From Planktothricoides raciborskii GIHE-MW2 (GTDB lineage Bacteria > Cyanobacteriota > Cyanobacteriia > Cyanobacteriales > Laspinemataceae): DNA of 64,000 bases. The notes below the pieces were generated by a model that saw only the letters and a list, made by a program, of their open reading frames with translations, did no database searches and was not told where the DNA came from. The DNA lies in NCBI RefSeq assembly GCF_040564635.1, contig NZ_CP159837.1:6373001-6437000 (forward strand), written 5' to 3'. Below are positions 47,506 through 56,168 of this stretch, one piece after another (position 1 is the stretch's first letter; every line of letters starts with the position of its first letter). Both the position numbers and the translations under genes were made by a program.

Positions 47506-48432
47506 ATGAAAGTAGCCATCACTGGTGCCACAGGTTTTGTGGGAACTCGTTTAGTTGAAAAGTTACATGGTCAGGGCGATCGCCTTGTGGTGTTGACCCG
47601 GAACCGCGATCGCGCTTTGCGGGTATTTCCCTCGAAAAATTTTCCCAATGTCGAATTTGTCACCTATACACCGCAACAGTCTGGAGAGTGGCAAGGGGCG
47701 ATCGCTGGTTGTGATGCGGTGGTGAATTTAGCCGGGGCAGCTATTGCCGAAGAACGCTGGACCGCGCAACGGAAGCAAGAAATTTTAAATAGTCGTAAAT
47801 TGGGGACGCAAAAAATTGTCGAGGCGATCGCCAAAGCGAGTCCTCAGCCCAAAGTTTTGGTGAATGCATCGGCGATCGGGTACTACGGCACCAGCGAAAC
47901 CGCCACCTTTGATGAAACCAGTAATCCGGGCAATGATTTTCTCGCTCAAGTTTGTCAAGACTGGGAAAATGAAGCGCAAAAAGTGAAAGAAACGGGTACT
48001 CGACTGGTAATTATTCGCACCGGAATTGTCTTAGGGATGGGGGGAGCCCTGGCGAAAATGCTCACCCCTTTTCAGTTATTTGCTGGCGGGCCGATTGGCA
48101 GTGGTCGCCAGTGGTTTTCTTGGATTCATCGAGATGATTTAGTCAGCTTAATTATGGCTAGTCTGCAACGGTCTGATTTAGCAGGAGTTTACAATGGCAC
48201 CGCACCCAATCCCGTGCGGATGAATGAACTTTGTCAAGGGTTGGGTCAAGTCATGCATCGTCCTTCTTGGTTGCCAGTTCCCGACTTCGCTTTACAACTG
48301 CTTTTAGGGGATGGGGCTAAAGTGGTTTTAGAAGGTCAAAAGGTTTTACCTCAACGCACTTTGGCTTCGGGCTTTGAATACCAATATCCCGGTTTAAAAT
48401 CAGCCCTTGAGGAAATTTTAAGTTCTCGTTAA
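47506..48432 (+). CDS. TIGR01777 family epimerase-like protein
   Basis: 308 residues from ATG 47506 (the frame extends upstream only to a TTG). Atypical short-chain dehydrogenase fold: VAITGATGFVGTRLVEKL, NLAGAAIAEERWTAQRKQEI, LVNASAIGYYGTSE, RTGIVLGMGGALAKML and the C-terminal VLPQRTLASGFEYQYPGL, all typical of TIGR01777 (YfcH/plastid Giant Chloroplast 1, SulA relatives). In cyanobacteria and plastids relatives affect cell or organelle division. The enzymatic reaction is unknown. It is divergent from the GT4 gene. Confidence 0.9.
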   Translation: MKVAITGATGFVGTRLVEKLHGQGDRLVVLTRNRDRALRVFPSKNFPNVEFVTYTPQQSGEWQGAIAGCDAVVNLAGAAIAEERWTAQRKQEILNSRKLGTQKIVEAIAKASPQPKVLVNASAIGYYGTSETATFDETSNPGNDFLAQVCQDWENEAQKVKETGTRLVIIRTGIVLGMGGALAKMLTPFQLFAGGPIGSGRQWFSWIHRDDLVSLIMASLQRSDLAGVYNGTAPNPVRMNELCQGLGQVMHRPSWLPVPDFALQLLLGDGAKVVLEGQKVLPQRTLASGFEYQYPGLKSALEEILSSR

Positions 48433-48556
48433 TCGGCGACGCGATCGCGATTAATGAGGATCTGAAAAAAGGATATGGCTGCACCTGAAACCAGGACAGC
48501 CTCCCAATTTTTAATCTTCAGAAGCAATGATTAACTTTCGCTACATTGTTTCTTGT

Positions 48557-48751
48557 TTACGACTCAGCAGTTTTTTGATGTCGTTGCAGGTCGTCAGGAT
48601 CTACATAATGGCAAACTGCATCATCGACGCAAATTAAAGCCCAACCAGACTTGTCAATTCCCATTAGTTTATAGGCCGCTTGGTGAATAAAAAATCCTTT
48701 GTGATTACGGGTTTGGGGTTTGACATTTACATTTACATTGTCATTAGACAT
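48557..48751 (-). CDS. small conserved-looking hypothetical protein (64 aa)
   Basis: 64 residues with a good AAGGAG ribosome site about 11 bases before ATG 48751. Composition is that of a folded protein: HKGFFIHQAAYKLMGIDKSG, WALICVDDAVCHYVDPDDLQ, with two cysteines. No family recognised. It stands alone after the TIGR01777 gene in the opposite orientation. Confidence 0.6.
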   Translation of the reverse strand: MSNDNVNVNVKPQTRNHKGFFIHQAAYKLMGIDKSGWALICVDDAVCHYVDPDDLQRHQKTAES

Positions 48752-49561
48752 AGTGGCAAAGCTCCTTGGGATAAATAACTGGGAGTCAAAATGACTGTTT
48801 AATCAAAATTAAGCGATATTCGCCTTTAGGTGACAATTTGTTACACAATTTTTCTCAAACTTGCCACATTTCCCTAAAAAATTGAGAATTGGGTAGAGGT
48901 TTGAGATGCTAGATCGGTGACATATTCACGCATCTCTGATGAAAAGAGCGCAAATCCAACAATTTTGCTGGTTTGCTGATAGTGGGTGACGATTCCTCTG
49001 CAATATCAGAGATTGATGACAACCCAGAGTGAAAAAAACTCTGATAAGTCTTATTACTTAATTACTTTTACCGAAAAGGAAAAATTTGGACTTATCTTAG
49101 TCTAATATCAATCTATCAAACAGTGTGTTCGCATTATACCATATAATTTTTGATTTTTTCTCTTTATTTTCACGGTTTTTTGTAAATTTATGTGAATATT
49201 TTTTTACCTATTTGAGCATTTATACAGATTTTTATTTGAGTCAATTCAGCGAAATAAGTACAAATATCTATTAAGTTTCAAACGTCTAAGTAAATTTGAC
49301 TAAAATATTTACTTTAATCGTTGATTGTCTGATTTGATGATTTTAAGTATAGATCGCTATGGCTGCAAAAAGCGATCGCCAAGAAACTTATTTACTTTTT
49401 TTCTTCCGACTATCATTACTTTTGGCTTTTTTATTGTTTGTTGTTTATATGTAATATGTTTTATCTGAGGTTTCTAGACCCTAGACCCGAAACCCAGCCA
49501 GATGTAGGTATAACCCCCAGTCCCGGTTCCCTCTTTCCTGTCAGGGTTTCATCGTCAAAGG
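48752..49561. other. AT-rich gene-free region
   Basis: About 800 bp, unusually AT-rich around 49120-49330, with T-runs and one HIP1 site (49370). No gene, hairpin or RNA gene recognised; a small RNA cannot be excluded. Confidence 0.45.
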
Positions 49562-50128
49562 TCAACTACCAATGCCAATAAAGCGATCGTATTCGGTGAT
49601 TTTTTGCCAAAGTCTTTGGGCTAATTTATCACTGCCTGCTTTTAACTCTTGATAAATTAATATGGCTTCCTGTTTATAGGCGATTTTTTTCTCATTTGAC
49701 CAATAGTAAGGAGGATGATACAGGTTAGTAATGCGATCGGCTAGTTTTACCATCCAAATTTCTTTCGGCTGTTGCTTAATTCTAGATAAGCTATCTTTTA
49801 TTTGAGCTTCTTTTGTGGGTAAATCTTTATTTTTGGTTAAGGCCATTACCCCATCAGCGATCGCCGTTCCAAACTCTTTTTGCACATCCTCATACTGATA
49901 TTTGGTATCTTCAATAATATCATGGAGAAGGGCACATTGTACCGCTAAATCTGCATCATAATCTGGGGACGCATCCAACCCCCAAATCACTTCCATAACC
50001 ACACTACCAATATGGTTAATGTAGTCAATTTTTATCCCCGCTTCAGACCCGCCATAGGTTTGGCCATGATGGGCTATCGTGGCAAAGTTCCAGGCTTTTT
50101 TAAATATTTCTGGCGACCATTGATTCAT
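49562..50128 (-). CDS. HD-domain hydrolase, SpoT/Mesh1-like
   Basis: 188 residues from ATG 50128 (MNQWSPEIFKKAWNFATIAH); the frame reaches 50161 with an alternative start. HD-fold with the RelA/SpoT hydrolase arrangement: AHHGQTYGG, ALLHDIIEDT (His-Asp metal pair plus ED), and MVKLADRITNLY (distal Asp and Asn). Single-domain members (SAH/Mesh1) hydrolyse (p)ppGpp or related nucleotides; the substrate here is an inference. It begins just after the STM4012 gene on the same strand and may be cotranscribed with it. Confidence 0.82.
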   Translation of the reverse strand: MNQWSPEIFKKAWNFATIAHHGQTYGGSEAGIKIDYINHIGSVVMEVIWGLDASPDYDADLAVQCALLHDIIEDTKYQYEDVQKEFGTAIADGVMALTKNKDLPTKEAQIKDSLSRIKQQPKEIWMVKLADRITNLYHPPYYWSNEKKIAYKQEAILIYQELKAGSDKLAQRLWQKITEYDRFIGIGS

Positions 50129-50163
50129 AGGAAAAATTTGATATTTTATCGGATTAAACAATT

Positions 50164-51504
50164 TTATTTTAACTCATATTCTTGCATTAGGTGACGCACG
50201 CGATCGGAAAATAACCAATAACCAATGGTATCCGATCGCTCAATTCCCTGTTCCGTTAAGCAAAACCGCTGATTTTCCAGAATTGCCAGATTCAGGGTTA
50301 ATAATTCGGTCAGTTCTGGCAATTCCGCAAAAATATCCGTATTAAAACGATGATGATAGTGATTTAAGTCGATTCCTTCTTGGGAAAGTAAGGATAATAA
50401 AACATGACGACGGCGACGTTCTTCCTGATCCAATTTAAAGCCATAGTGGATATAATTAAAAGCTGTGTCTGAAGTTTGAATAAACTTATTTAAAATATGA
50501 TTTACTTCTAAGTTACTGACGGCATATTCCCCAGAATAATGATAAGTATCTGTATAAGACCTAGCCCCACAACCGAGTCCAATCATGCCATCGTTTTGGC
50601 AGCAGTAAACTGGGGTATCGCTGGCAGTTAAAGATGCTTTGGCAAACATTCTTAGGGAAACTTGGGTATAACCTTGGGAAAGTAAAAGCGATCGCGCTTC
50701 TCGATAGCAATTTAAGCGAATATCGTCCCATTCTTGTGGAGTTTTGCCCAGTCCAGTCAGGGGACGCACATATAAAGGATAGAGATAAATTTCTTGGGGC
50801 TGAAACTGTAAGGCTTCTTGCAGCGATCGCAGCCAATTAGCCACGGTTTGCCCCGGTAGACCATACATTAAATCAATATTAATCGTGGGAAAATTTGCCT
50901 CAGCCATTAAGTTTAATGCCGCTTTAACCTGGGTCACGTCTTGACGCCGTTGAACGGCTAAAACTTCCGCATCAATAAAACTTTGGATGCCAATACTTAA
51001 CCGGGTAATGCCGCGATCACGCAACAATTTTAAGTTATCGCGATCGACTGTTTCCGGGGAAACTTCTACGGAAATGGGAATATCTAATAACCGCGCCCCC
51101 ATAGTCTTTTCCGCAATATTTAAAATCGCCTCAATTTGGGGCAAAGGCAACTGAGTTGGTGTGCCACCCCCTAACGCAAATCGGGCAAAAGTTGCCTCTC
51201 CCAAGGCTTTTTTAACCTGAATCGCTTGTCGTTGCACTGTTTGGACATATTCCTCAAATAGTGTTTGATTATTTTTCACGGTGGTAAATAAATTACAGAA
51301 ACCGCAGCGCATTTCACAAAAGGGAATATGAATATATAAAAAGAGAGACTGCTTATCTTCGGTTGCCCAAACTTCCTCTAAGGGAACGGGAGGCGCGATC
51401 GGACGATAGGATGTTTTATGGGGATAAGAATAAACATAAGCTTGATAAGGGGAATCGGCCAATAATTGCGCCAATTTTGGGCGTTTTTTTTCTGTTTTAT
51501 TCAT
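50164..51504 (-). CDS. STM4012 family radical SAM protein
   Basis: 446 residues from ATG 51504; the longer frame to 51657 is encoded by TTG/GTT repeats and is rejected. HemN-like radical SAM: Cys triad in IPFCEMRCGFCNLFTT, ALGGGTPTQLP, VSPETVDRDNLKLLRDRG, LSIGIQSF and INIDLMYGLPGQT. C-terminus includes YCCQNDGMIGLGCGARSYT. It is closest in memory to the STM4012 family rather than true coproporphyrinogen dehydrogenase. The reaction is unknown. In Salmonella STM4012 sits with STM4011-STM4015; here STM4013, 4014 and 4015 lie upstream on the same strand. Confidence 0.85.
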   Translation of the reverse strand: MNKTEKKRPKLAQLLADSPYQAYVYSYPHKTSYRPIAPPVPLEEVWATEDKQSLFLYIHIPFCEMRCGFCNLFTTVKNNQTLFEEYVQTVQRQAIQVKKALGEATFARFALGGGTPTQLPLPQIEAILNIAEKTMGARLLDIPISVEVSPETVDRDNLKLLRDRGITRLSIGIQSFIDAEVLAVQRRQDVTQVKAALNLMAEANFPTINIDLMYGLPGQTVANWLRSLQEALQFQPQEIYLYPLYVRPLTGLGKTPQEWDDIRLNCYREARSLLLSQGYTQVSLRMFAKASLTASDTPVYCCQNDGMIGLGCGARSYTDTYHYSGEYAVSNLEVNHILNKFIQTSDTAFNYIHYGFKLDQEERRRRHVLLSLLSQEGIDLNHYHHRFNTDIFAELPELTELLTLNLAILENQRFCLTEQGIERSDTIGYWLFSDRVRHLMQEYELK

Positions 51505-51729
51505 ATAATTTGTTAATGGTTGGTGGTTGGTGGTTGATGGTTGTTTGTTGGTGGTTGTTTGTTGGTGGTTGTTCGTTGTTCGTTGTTCGTTGTTCGTTGG
51601 TGGGTAGGGATTCTTTCGTTGGTGGTTGGTGGTTGATGAAAAAACAACAAACAACAATCAACAATCAACAAACAACAATCAACAAACAACAATCAACAAC
51701 CAACAAACAACAACCAACAAACAACAATA
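51505..51729. repeat. GTTGTTGG / CAACAAAC tandem tracts
   Basis: ttggtggttg and ttgttcg units (51515-51640) are followed by aacaaacaacaatc units (51640-51730), which are the complement in composition. Together they could form a long imperfect hairpin between the BMC and STM4012 genes. Confidence 0.85.
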
Positions 51730-52371
51730 TTATTCTTTTCGCCCTTGACTGCCAAATTCGCGACCTCTAACATTTTCGATCGCCGCTAAAGCTGCCTGAG
51801 AACCAGCCATAATATCTTGTTCTTCCCCACCGAGGTAAAGACGACCAAAGCTGCCCACCGCTTGCACTTGGAGGATATTAATCAGCGCCGATTTTTCTGC
51901 TTGGTTGGCTGCCAATGCCGCATAAGCAGCGGGTTCCACTTCTAAGACATAGAGGGTTTGACCGCCTAAAATTAGCTGTCCCCGTCGGTTGCGGTTGATT
52001 AGTTGGGCTTGATGAGGGTCGATATTGCGGATAATTTGACTAGAAATGATGCGCGGTTTGAGGCGATCGCTTTCTTGAACTCCGAGGGCTTCTAAAATTG
52101 CTTGACCGGCAATGCGGGTTTCCCCTTGAGAACTGGAATGAATTTCTAGCAGTCCATAAAGTCGTTCGACAAATTGGACTGCCGGACGGACTCTAGCCGC
52201 TTTCAAAGCAACATCAGTAATCCGATTAATTTCAATTCCTGGGGAAATTTCAATCCACAAGGATGTATCCCCTGGCAAGGGCAAAAAGCCCAGGGACACC
52301 GTACCAATATAAGCCGCGTGTTGAGGTTGCAGGTTATCTAAATAGACATAACTGCGAAGTTCTACACCCAA
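51730..52371 (-). CDS. tandem BMC-domain shell-like protein
   Basis: 213 residues. Two bacterial-microcompartment-like repeats: first half with [20 protein letters not shown] and [20 protein letters not shown]; second half with [20 protein letters not shown] and [23 protein letters not shown] domains form hexameric or trimeric shell tiles. A homologous two-domain protein is widespread in cyanobacteria apart from the carboxysome operon; its job is unknown. No other shell gene lies in this window. It sits inside the STM4012-4015 group, same strand, but 226 bp of repeats upstream and 225 bp downstream suggest separate transcription. Confidence 0.78.
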   Translation of the reverse strand: MGVELRSYVYLDNLQPQHAAYIGTVSLGFLPLPGDTSLWIEISPGIEINRITDVALKAARVRPAVQFVERLYGLLEIHSSSQGETRIAGQAILEALGVQESDRLKPRIISSQIIRNIDPHQAQLINRNRRGQLILGGQTLYVLEVEPAAYAALAANQAEKSALINILQVQAVGSFGRLYLGGEEQDIMAGSQAALAAIENVRGREFGSQGRKE

Positions 52372-52431
52372 GATAATTTCTCCGTAGATTTGTGCAGTTT
52401 CTTTACTTTACAGCGTTTTTCCGATTAAATG

Positions 52432-52565
52432 TAGGGGCAAAGCATTTCGGTAAGAAATTTCTGCTTTAACAGCAATAACATATATACCGAAATGCTTCGC
52501 CCTGACTTTACAGGGTTTTCAGATTTAACAGCCATAAAATATATACCGAAATGCTTTGCCCTCAC
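52432..52565. repeat. GGGCAAAGCATTTCGG inverted-repeat element, one and a half copies
   Basis: Arms ggggcaaagcatttcggta (52434) and taccgaaatgcttcgcccc-like (52485-52503), then a second right arm taccgaaatgctttgccct (52542-52562). Same family as 54760-55150 and 44890-44976. Confidence 0.8.
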
Positions 52566-52597
52566 CCAAGAAAAGCGGTTCAGCCCATAGAAGATTG

Positions 52598-53440
52598 CTA
52601 TAAGATAAATTCAGCATAAGGAACCGTCCAAACCACTGGGTGACTGAGACGATGACCGATATAACCATTTTCTCCATAAGCGGTGCCATGATCGGAGCAA
52701 ATAATACAGAAAGTGGGGGCGCGATCGCGTATTATGTGCCATAATTTGCCTAGCTGACTATCCACATATTCTAAAGCAGCCCCATGAGAAGCCAGACTAT
52801 CAGCGATAGCGCATCCGCGCCGCTTCGCGAACGCCCCGGACAAATAAAAATAATTTGGTTGATGCAATGCCGAAATATTGATAAATAAAAATAGCCGCTG
52901 TTCCGGGGGCATTTTCCCCACCAATTCTGCCACCAAATTAACTTGATTAGCCGTAGAATTTCGGTCAGTAACCCCTAACTCTGGACTCCAGTAACTTTCC
53001 GTAAAAAAACTCGGTAAAACTTGACTCAACGGCGTCAATTTATTAAAAAATACCACCCCTCCAATACAAACTGTATGATATCCTTTTGCGGCCAAACCTG
53101 TAACAATATCTGCCCGGTCTAAAACACAAGTTTTCTCGGTGATGCTGTTACTTCCGGCAAACTCCACCGCAAACAACCGAGGATGAATTCCTGGAGTAAT
53201 TGGGGTGGGCAAAAAACCCGCAAAAAATGCGTGATGGGCTGCATAAGTAAAATTTCCCGGAGAGTGGCGACATTCCCATCCAGTTTTGGGTAAAACTTGG
53301 GCTAAATTTGGCGTTTTTCCCTGGAGAAATAAATCTTGCGCCACATCATACCGCAGAGTATCTAAGGTCATCAATAAAATATCGTGGCTGCCCACAATTT
53401 GATTCATATTATAATTCATATTATAATTCATATCATGCAT
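52598..53440 (-). CDS. STM4013 family alkaline-phosphatase-fold hydrolase
   Basis: 280 residues. Sulfatase/alkaline phosphatase superfamily: LLMTLDTLRYDVA (metal Asp and nucleophile Thr), CSDHGTAYGENGYIGHRL (Asp-His and His ligands). Starts within the end of the STM4014 gene (8-bp overlap), so translation is coupled. The first residues come from three copies of a 12-bp unit (MNYNMNYNMN), so the exact start is uncertain. Around 52803-52835 a cyanobacterial palindromic repeat (gcgatagcgcatccgcgccg...) lies in frame and adds about ten residues (AFAKRRGCAIA) between YFYLSG and SLASHG. If the fold tolerates this loop the enzyme may still work. Substrate unknown. Confidence 0.82.
   Translation of the reverse strand: MHDMNYNMNYNMNQIVGSHDILLMTLDTLRYDVAQDLFLQGKTPNLAQVLPKTGWECRHSPGNFTYAAHHAFFAGFLPTPITPGIHPRLFAVEFAGSNSITEKTCVLDRADIVTGLAAKGYHTVCIGGVVFFNKLTPLSQVLPSFFTESYWSPELGVTDRNSTANQVNLVAELVGKMPPEQRLFLFINISALHQPNYFYLSGAFAKRRGCAIADSLASHGAALEYVDSQLGKLWHIIRDRAPTFCIICSDHGTAYGENGYIGHRLSHPVVWTVPYAEFIL
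52803..52835. repeat. palindromic repeat inserted in frame in the STM4013 gene
   Basis: gcgatagcgcatccgcgccg continuing to gcgaacgcc: GC-rich inverted repeat of a kind dispersed in filamentous cyanobacteria, translated as part of the protein. Confidence 0.75.
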
Positions 53441-54743
53441 CAGCGGTTAACCTTAAAATTGCTTTGACTTCACTGGTATAAGTATCGAGATTATTCCAAG
53501 TAATCCCTGGTAATAAATCCCCAAAAGCGTTAATTTCTAAAATAGCATGACGGCGAAAATCAGGATAAACCAGTAAATCAATCCCACAATATAAACTATT
53601 GGGAAATAACCGGGCAGCGGTTTCACAAGTTTGCCGCATTGCTTGCCAGTTTTCCACCCCAACTCGCTGCAAAAATTCCTCACTATTGCCGCGATCGCTT
53701 TTTAAATGTAAATTTGTCATCGGGCTTTTGCCTAACCGAACTACTAAATGCTGGGCTTCTCCTGAAATTACCACAACTCGCAAATCAAATGGACGATGTT
53801 GCAGTTTAGCTTTCGGCAGCCATTCCTCTACTTGTACTCCTTCTTTACAGAGAATATTAATAATATCCGCAATCTTTTCTCGCTGAAAATAAGTGCTAAT
53901 TTTCCGAGAATTATAGAGAATAGTTTCACCCTGGTGGCGGACTCGTTCTACCGTAGTAATTGCTGACTCACCTTTGGGGCTAACCCGATAAGCAACCACC
54001 CCCGAAGCACCGGATCCATGAGCTAATTTTACAAACACACGAGACAAATTTTGCTGTTGCATTTGTTCTCGTAAATGTTCATAACTAATAATCCCCGCTA
54101 AACACCGAGGTAAAGGAATAATAGACCGAGGGATAGTATGGTTAGTTTGGGGGATTTGCTCACGCGATCGCTTTGCTAATAATCCTGCCAAAGAATTAGA
54201 GTAAATTACATTATTATTGACAATCTCTAGCTGATTAAAAGAGTAATCTGTAAACCGCTGGTGACAAATTCGCTTATCAAACATCTGGATAATATCCGTT
54301 GGATGGTTGATAAAATAACCCAGATTATTGCCCGGTAAACCTTGATTAGGACTATCCTGATTTAAAATAACATTTGCCCATTGCTGCAATAAATTACACC
54401 AGCCTAAATACCATTGTCTCGGATAATAAATCCGACCCTTATCAAATTCTAAAGCTAAGGCATCAGCGGCAGTAATTTGCTGATGGGTTCCTGCCGGTTC
54501 AATATTAGCCCCGGCTGCGATAATAGCTTTTTCTACTAGAAAGTTTCTTTCTGGTGATTCAATGCGGATTATAGTCTGGGAGTCTATTATATCTGCAAGA
54601 CTTTCTCGACCATAAATTAAGTCTAAGTAATCCAGCACTTTTGCTGAAGGCAAACCCCAGTAATTTAAGGCTTCTTGAAAAAGCCCAATTCGTCGATTTT
54701 CAGGATTGCCAATTATGATAAATTTTAAAAATTTCAATGGCAT
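53433..54743 (-). CDS. STM4014 family protein, ATP-grasp-like
   Basis: 436 residues, soluble. Begins KFLKFIIIGNPENRRIGLFQ and carries IRIESPERNFLVEKAIIAAG, VFVKLAHGSGASGVVAYRV (lysine plus glycine loop of an ATP-grasp fold), RPFDLRVVVISGEAQHLVVR, NSLYCGIDLLVYPDFRRHAI and LEINAFGDLLPG (metal Glu/Asn). This is the glutamate-ligase-like fold, expected to form an amide or phosphoryl-ester bond with ATP. Overlaps the STM4013 start by 8 bp, so the pair is one operon. The remembered STM4014 family fits well; function is undescribed. Confidence 0.82.
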   Translation of the reverse strand: MPLKFLKFIIIGNPENRRIGLFQEALNYWGLPSAKVLDYLDLIYGRESLADIIDSQTIIRIESPERNFLVEKAIIAAGANIEPAGTHQQITAADALALEFDKGRIYYPRQWYLGWCNLLQQWANVILNQDSPNQGLPGNNLGYFINHPTDIIQMFDKRICHQRFTDYSFNQLEIVNNNVIYSNSLAGLLAKRSREQIPQTNHTIPRSIIPLPRCLAGIISYEHLREQMQQQNLSRVFVKLAHGSGASGVVAYRVSPKGESAITTVERVRHQGETILYNSRKISTYFQREKIADIINILCKEGVQVEEWLPKAKLQHRPFDLRVVVISGEAQHLVVRLGKSPMTNLHLKSDRGNSEEFLQRVGVENWQAMRQTCETAARLFPNSLYCGIDLLVYPDFRRHAILEINAFGDLLPGITWNNLDTYTSEVKAILRLTADA

Positions 54744-54759
54744 GAGATAAATAAGTTAA

Positions 54760-55150
54760 CAAAATAAGGGCGAAGCATTCCGGTAAAAAATTTATGTTTG
54801 ACTGCGAGAGATATCTGCCGGAAGCATTTTGCCAGAAAAAACAAGATAACAAAATAAGGGCAAAGCATTCCGGTAAAAGGTTTATGTTTTACTGCGATAA
54901 ATAGCTGCCGGAAGGATTTGGCCATAAAAAATAAAATAACATAACATAAGTGCGAAGCATTCCGGTACAATATTTTTGTTTGACCGCGAGAAATAACTGC
55001 CGGAATTCTTCGCCCCTACAAACCTACAAACGAACAAACAAACCAACCAAAAAACCAATAAACCAATAAACCAAATAAGGGCGAAGCATTCCGGTAAAAG
55101 GTTTATGTTTTACTGCGATAAATAGCTGCCGGAATGCTTTGCCCCTACAA
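54760..55150. repeat. array of GGGCGAAGCATTCCGG inverted-repeat units
   Basis: Four units of 65-95 bp (starting near 54768, 54858, 54950 and 55078), each with left arm agggc(g/a)aagcattccggta, a centre ttatgttt(g/t)actgcga, and right arm gccggaa(t/g)...ttcgcccc or ttggcc. The last two are flanked by aaacaaacc/aaaccaata tracts. Array separates the STM4015 and STM4014 genes. Frames through it are repeat-derived. Confidence 0.88.
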
Positions 55151-55208
55151 ATAAATCAAATCAATAAACCAAGAAACCAATCAACAAATAAAATATAATC
55201 AGATCGAG

Positions 55209-56168
55209 TTACTCAGAAACGGAACAATAACGTTCATTCTCATCATATTCTTCTATATCTTTTTGGTTGTCCGCAATTAGATTAATTTTGAGGCTGGCTA
55301 ACTTGGCGATATCCTCATCATTAAGATAATTTTCTGAAACATTCAAAGTATCGAGGTTTTTTATCGATGGAGAACTACAAAGAAACTCGGCACCTTTTGC
55401 CCCTAAAGTTCCCATCGATAAGTCTAGGGTTTTCAGTTGATGAATGATGCGCGATTCGCTAAAGCGATCCGCTTTGCGGAATCGCACCACAGCTTCGGCA
55501 ATTTCATCGGTATATTGGGCATTTCTTAAGCCTAAATATTTTAACTTAGGATATAAGTTGCCTTCGAGGATTGGCTGCAAGTCCTCAACGGTAGAATCGC
55601 CACCATAGTAGTCACTACCCAACCATAGTTCTAAATGCTCTAAACTGGGTAACTGGAGTTGACAAATTTGCCCGATCGCCTCTCGACTTAGCCCCCCCGT
55701 TTCAATAATCAGGTATTTTAAATTATCATGCTGAACCGGGCTAAATTCTAACCCGCTACCGCCGCGAACTTGCAACCATTCTAAATTAGGATATGCGGAT
55801 AAAACTGGACTAATATCACTTTGTACAATCCAAGAAATTTCATATTCCTCTGACAATATATCCCCTAAAAATATGGCTTTTAAATTCGGCAGTCGATCCG
55901 CCACAGCTACCAAAGCATTCACCACTTCGGATGAATTATCCCCTCCTTCGATTAAATCTTTCCAAACACCGATCACCAAAGCTTCTAATTTAACCGCCAG
56001 GGTGTCTTTGACCAGCAAAGCCAAAGATTCAGGGATATCATGGCTGTCATCATACTGATACCGGAGGGCGATCGCTGTCCCCAGGGCGGTGGTGATTCCC
56101 TGTTCCGAATCAAACTCTTCCACTGTGCGGGAAGCAAAGACACTGGCGTGCTGATAATAATAAGACAT
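55209..56168 (-). CDS. STM4015 family leucine-rich-repeat protein
   Basis: 319 residues. Matches the STM4015 family as remembered: NSSEVVNALVAVADRLPNLK, LGDILSEEYEISWIVQSDIS, LEHLELWLGSDYYGGDSTVE, LKTLDLSMGTLGAKGAEFL and LNVSENYLNDEDIAKL, a ribonuclease-inhibitor-like LRR fold for protein or peptide recognition. At 55451-55485 a palindromic repeat (gcgattcgctaaagcgatcc...) lies in frame and adds about twelve residues (RFRKADRFSESR) between LRR units. Cytoplasmic. It is the upstream-most gene of the STM4012-4015 cluster, but the repeat array after it suggests a separate transcript. Confidence 0.85.
   Translation of the reverse strand: MSYYYQHASVFASRTVEEFDSEQGITTALGTAIALRYQYDDSHDIPESLALLVKDTLAVKLEALVIGVWKDLIEGGDNSSEVVNALVAVADRLPNLKAIFLGDILSEEYEISWIVQSDISPVLSAYPNLEWLQVRGGSGLEFSPVQHDNLKYLIIETGGLSREAIGQICQLQLPSLEHLELWLGSDYYGGDSTVEDLQPILEGNLYPKLKYLGLRNAQYTDEIAEAVVRFRKADRFSESRIIHQLKTLDLSMGTLGAKGAEFLCSSPSIKNLDTLNVSENYLNDEDIAKLASLKINLIADNQKDIEEYDENERYCSVSE
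55451..55485. repeat. palindromic repeat inserted in frame in the STM4015 gene
   Basis: GCGATTCCGCAAAGCG on the minus strand pairs with CGCTTTAGCGAATCGC across a short loop. It interrupts the leucine-rich-repeat periodicity. Confidence 0.8.

Noticed and set aside
50164-51504. Calling the radical SAM protein coproporphyrinogen dehydrogenase HemN
   Set aside because: It shares the HemN fold, but the neighbours (STM4013-4015 families) and C-terminal motifs fit STM4012 better.
51505-51657. N-terminal extension of the STM4012 protein
   Set aside because: Thr/Asn/Gln-rich translation of tandem repeats; a normal ATG lies at 51504.
54734-54970. 78-residue minus-strand frame
   Set aside because: Made of the inverted-repeat array, with repeated CHF/YFVILFF units; overlaps the STM4014 start.
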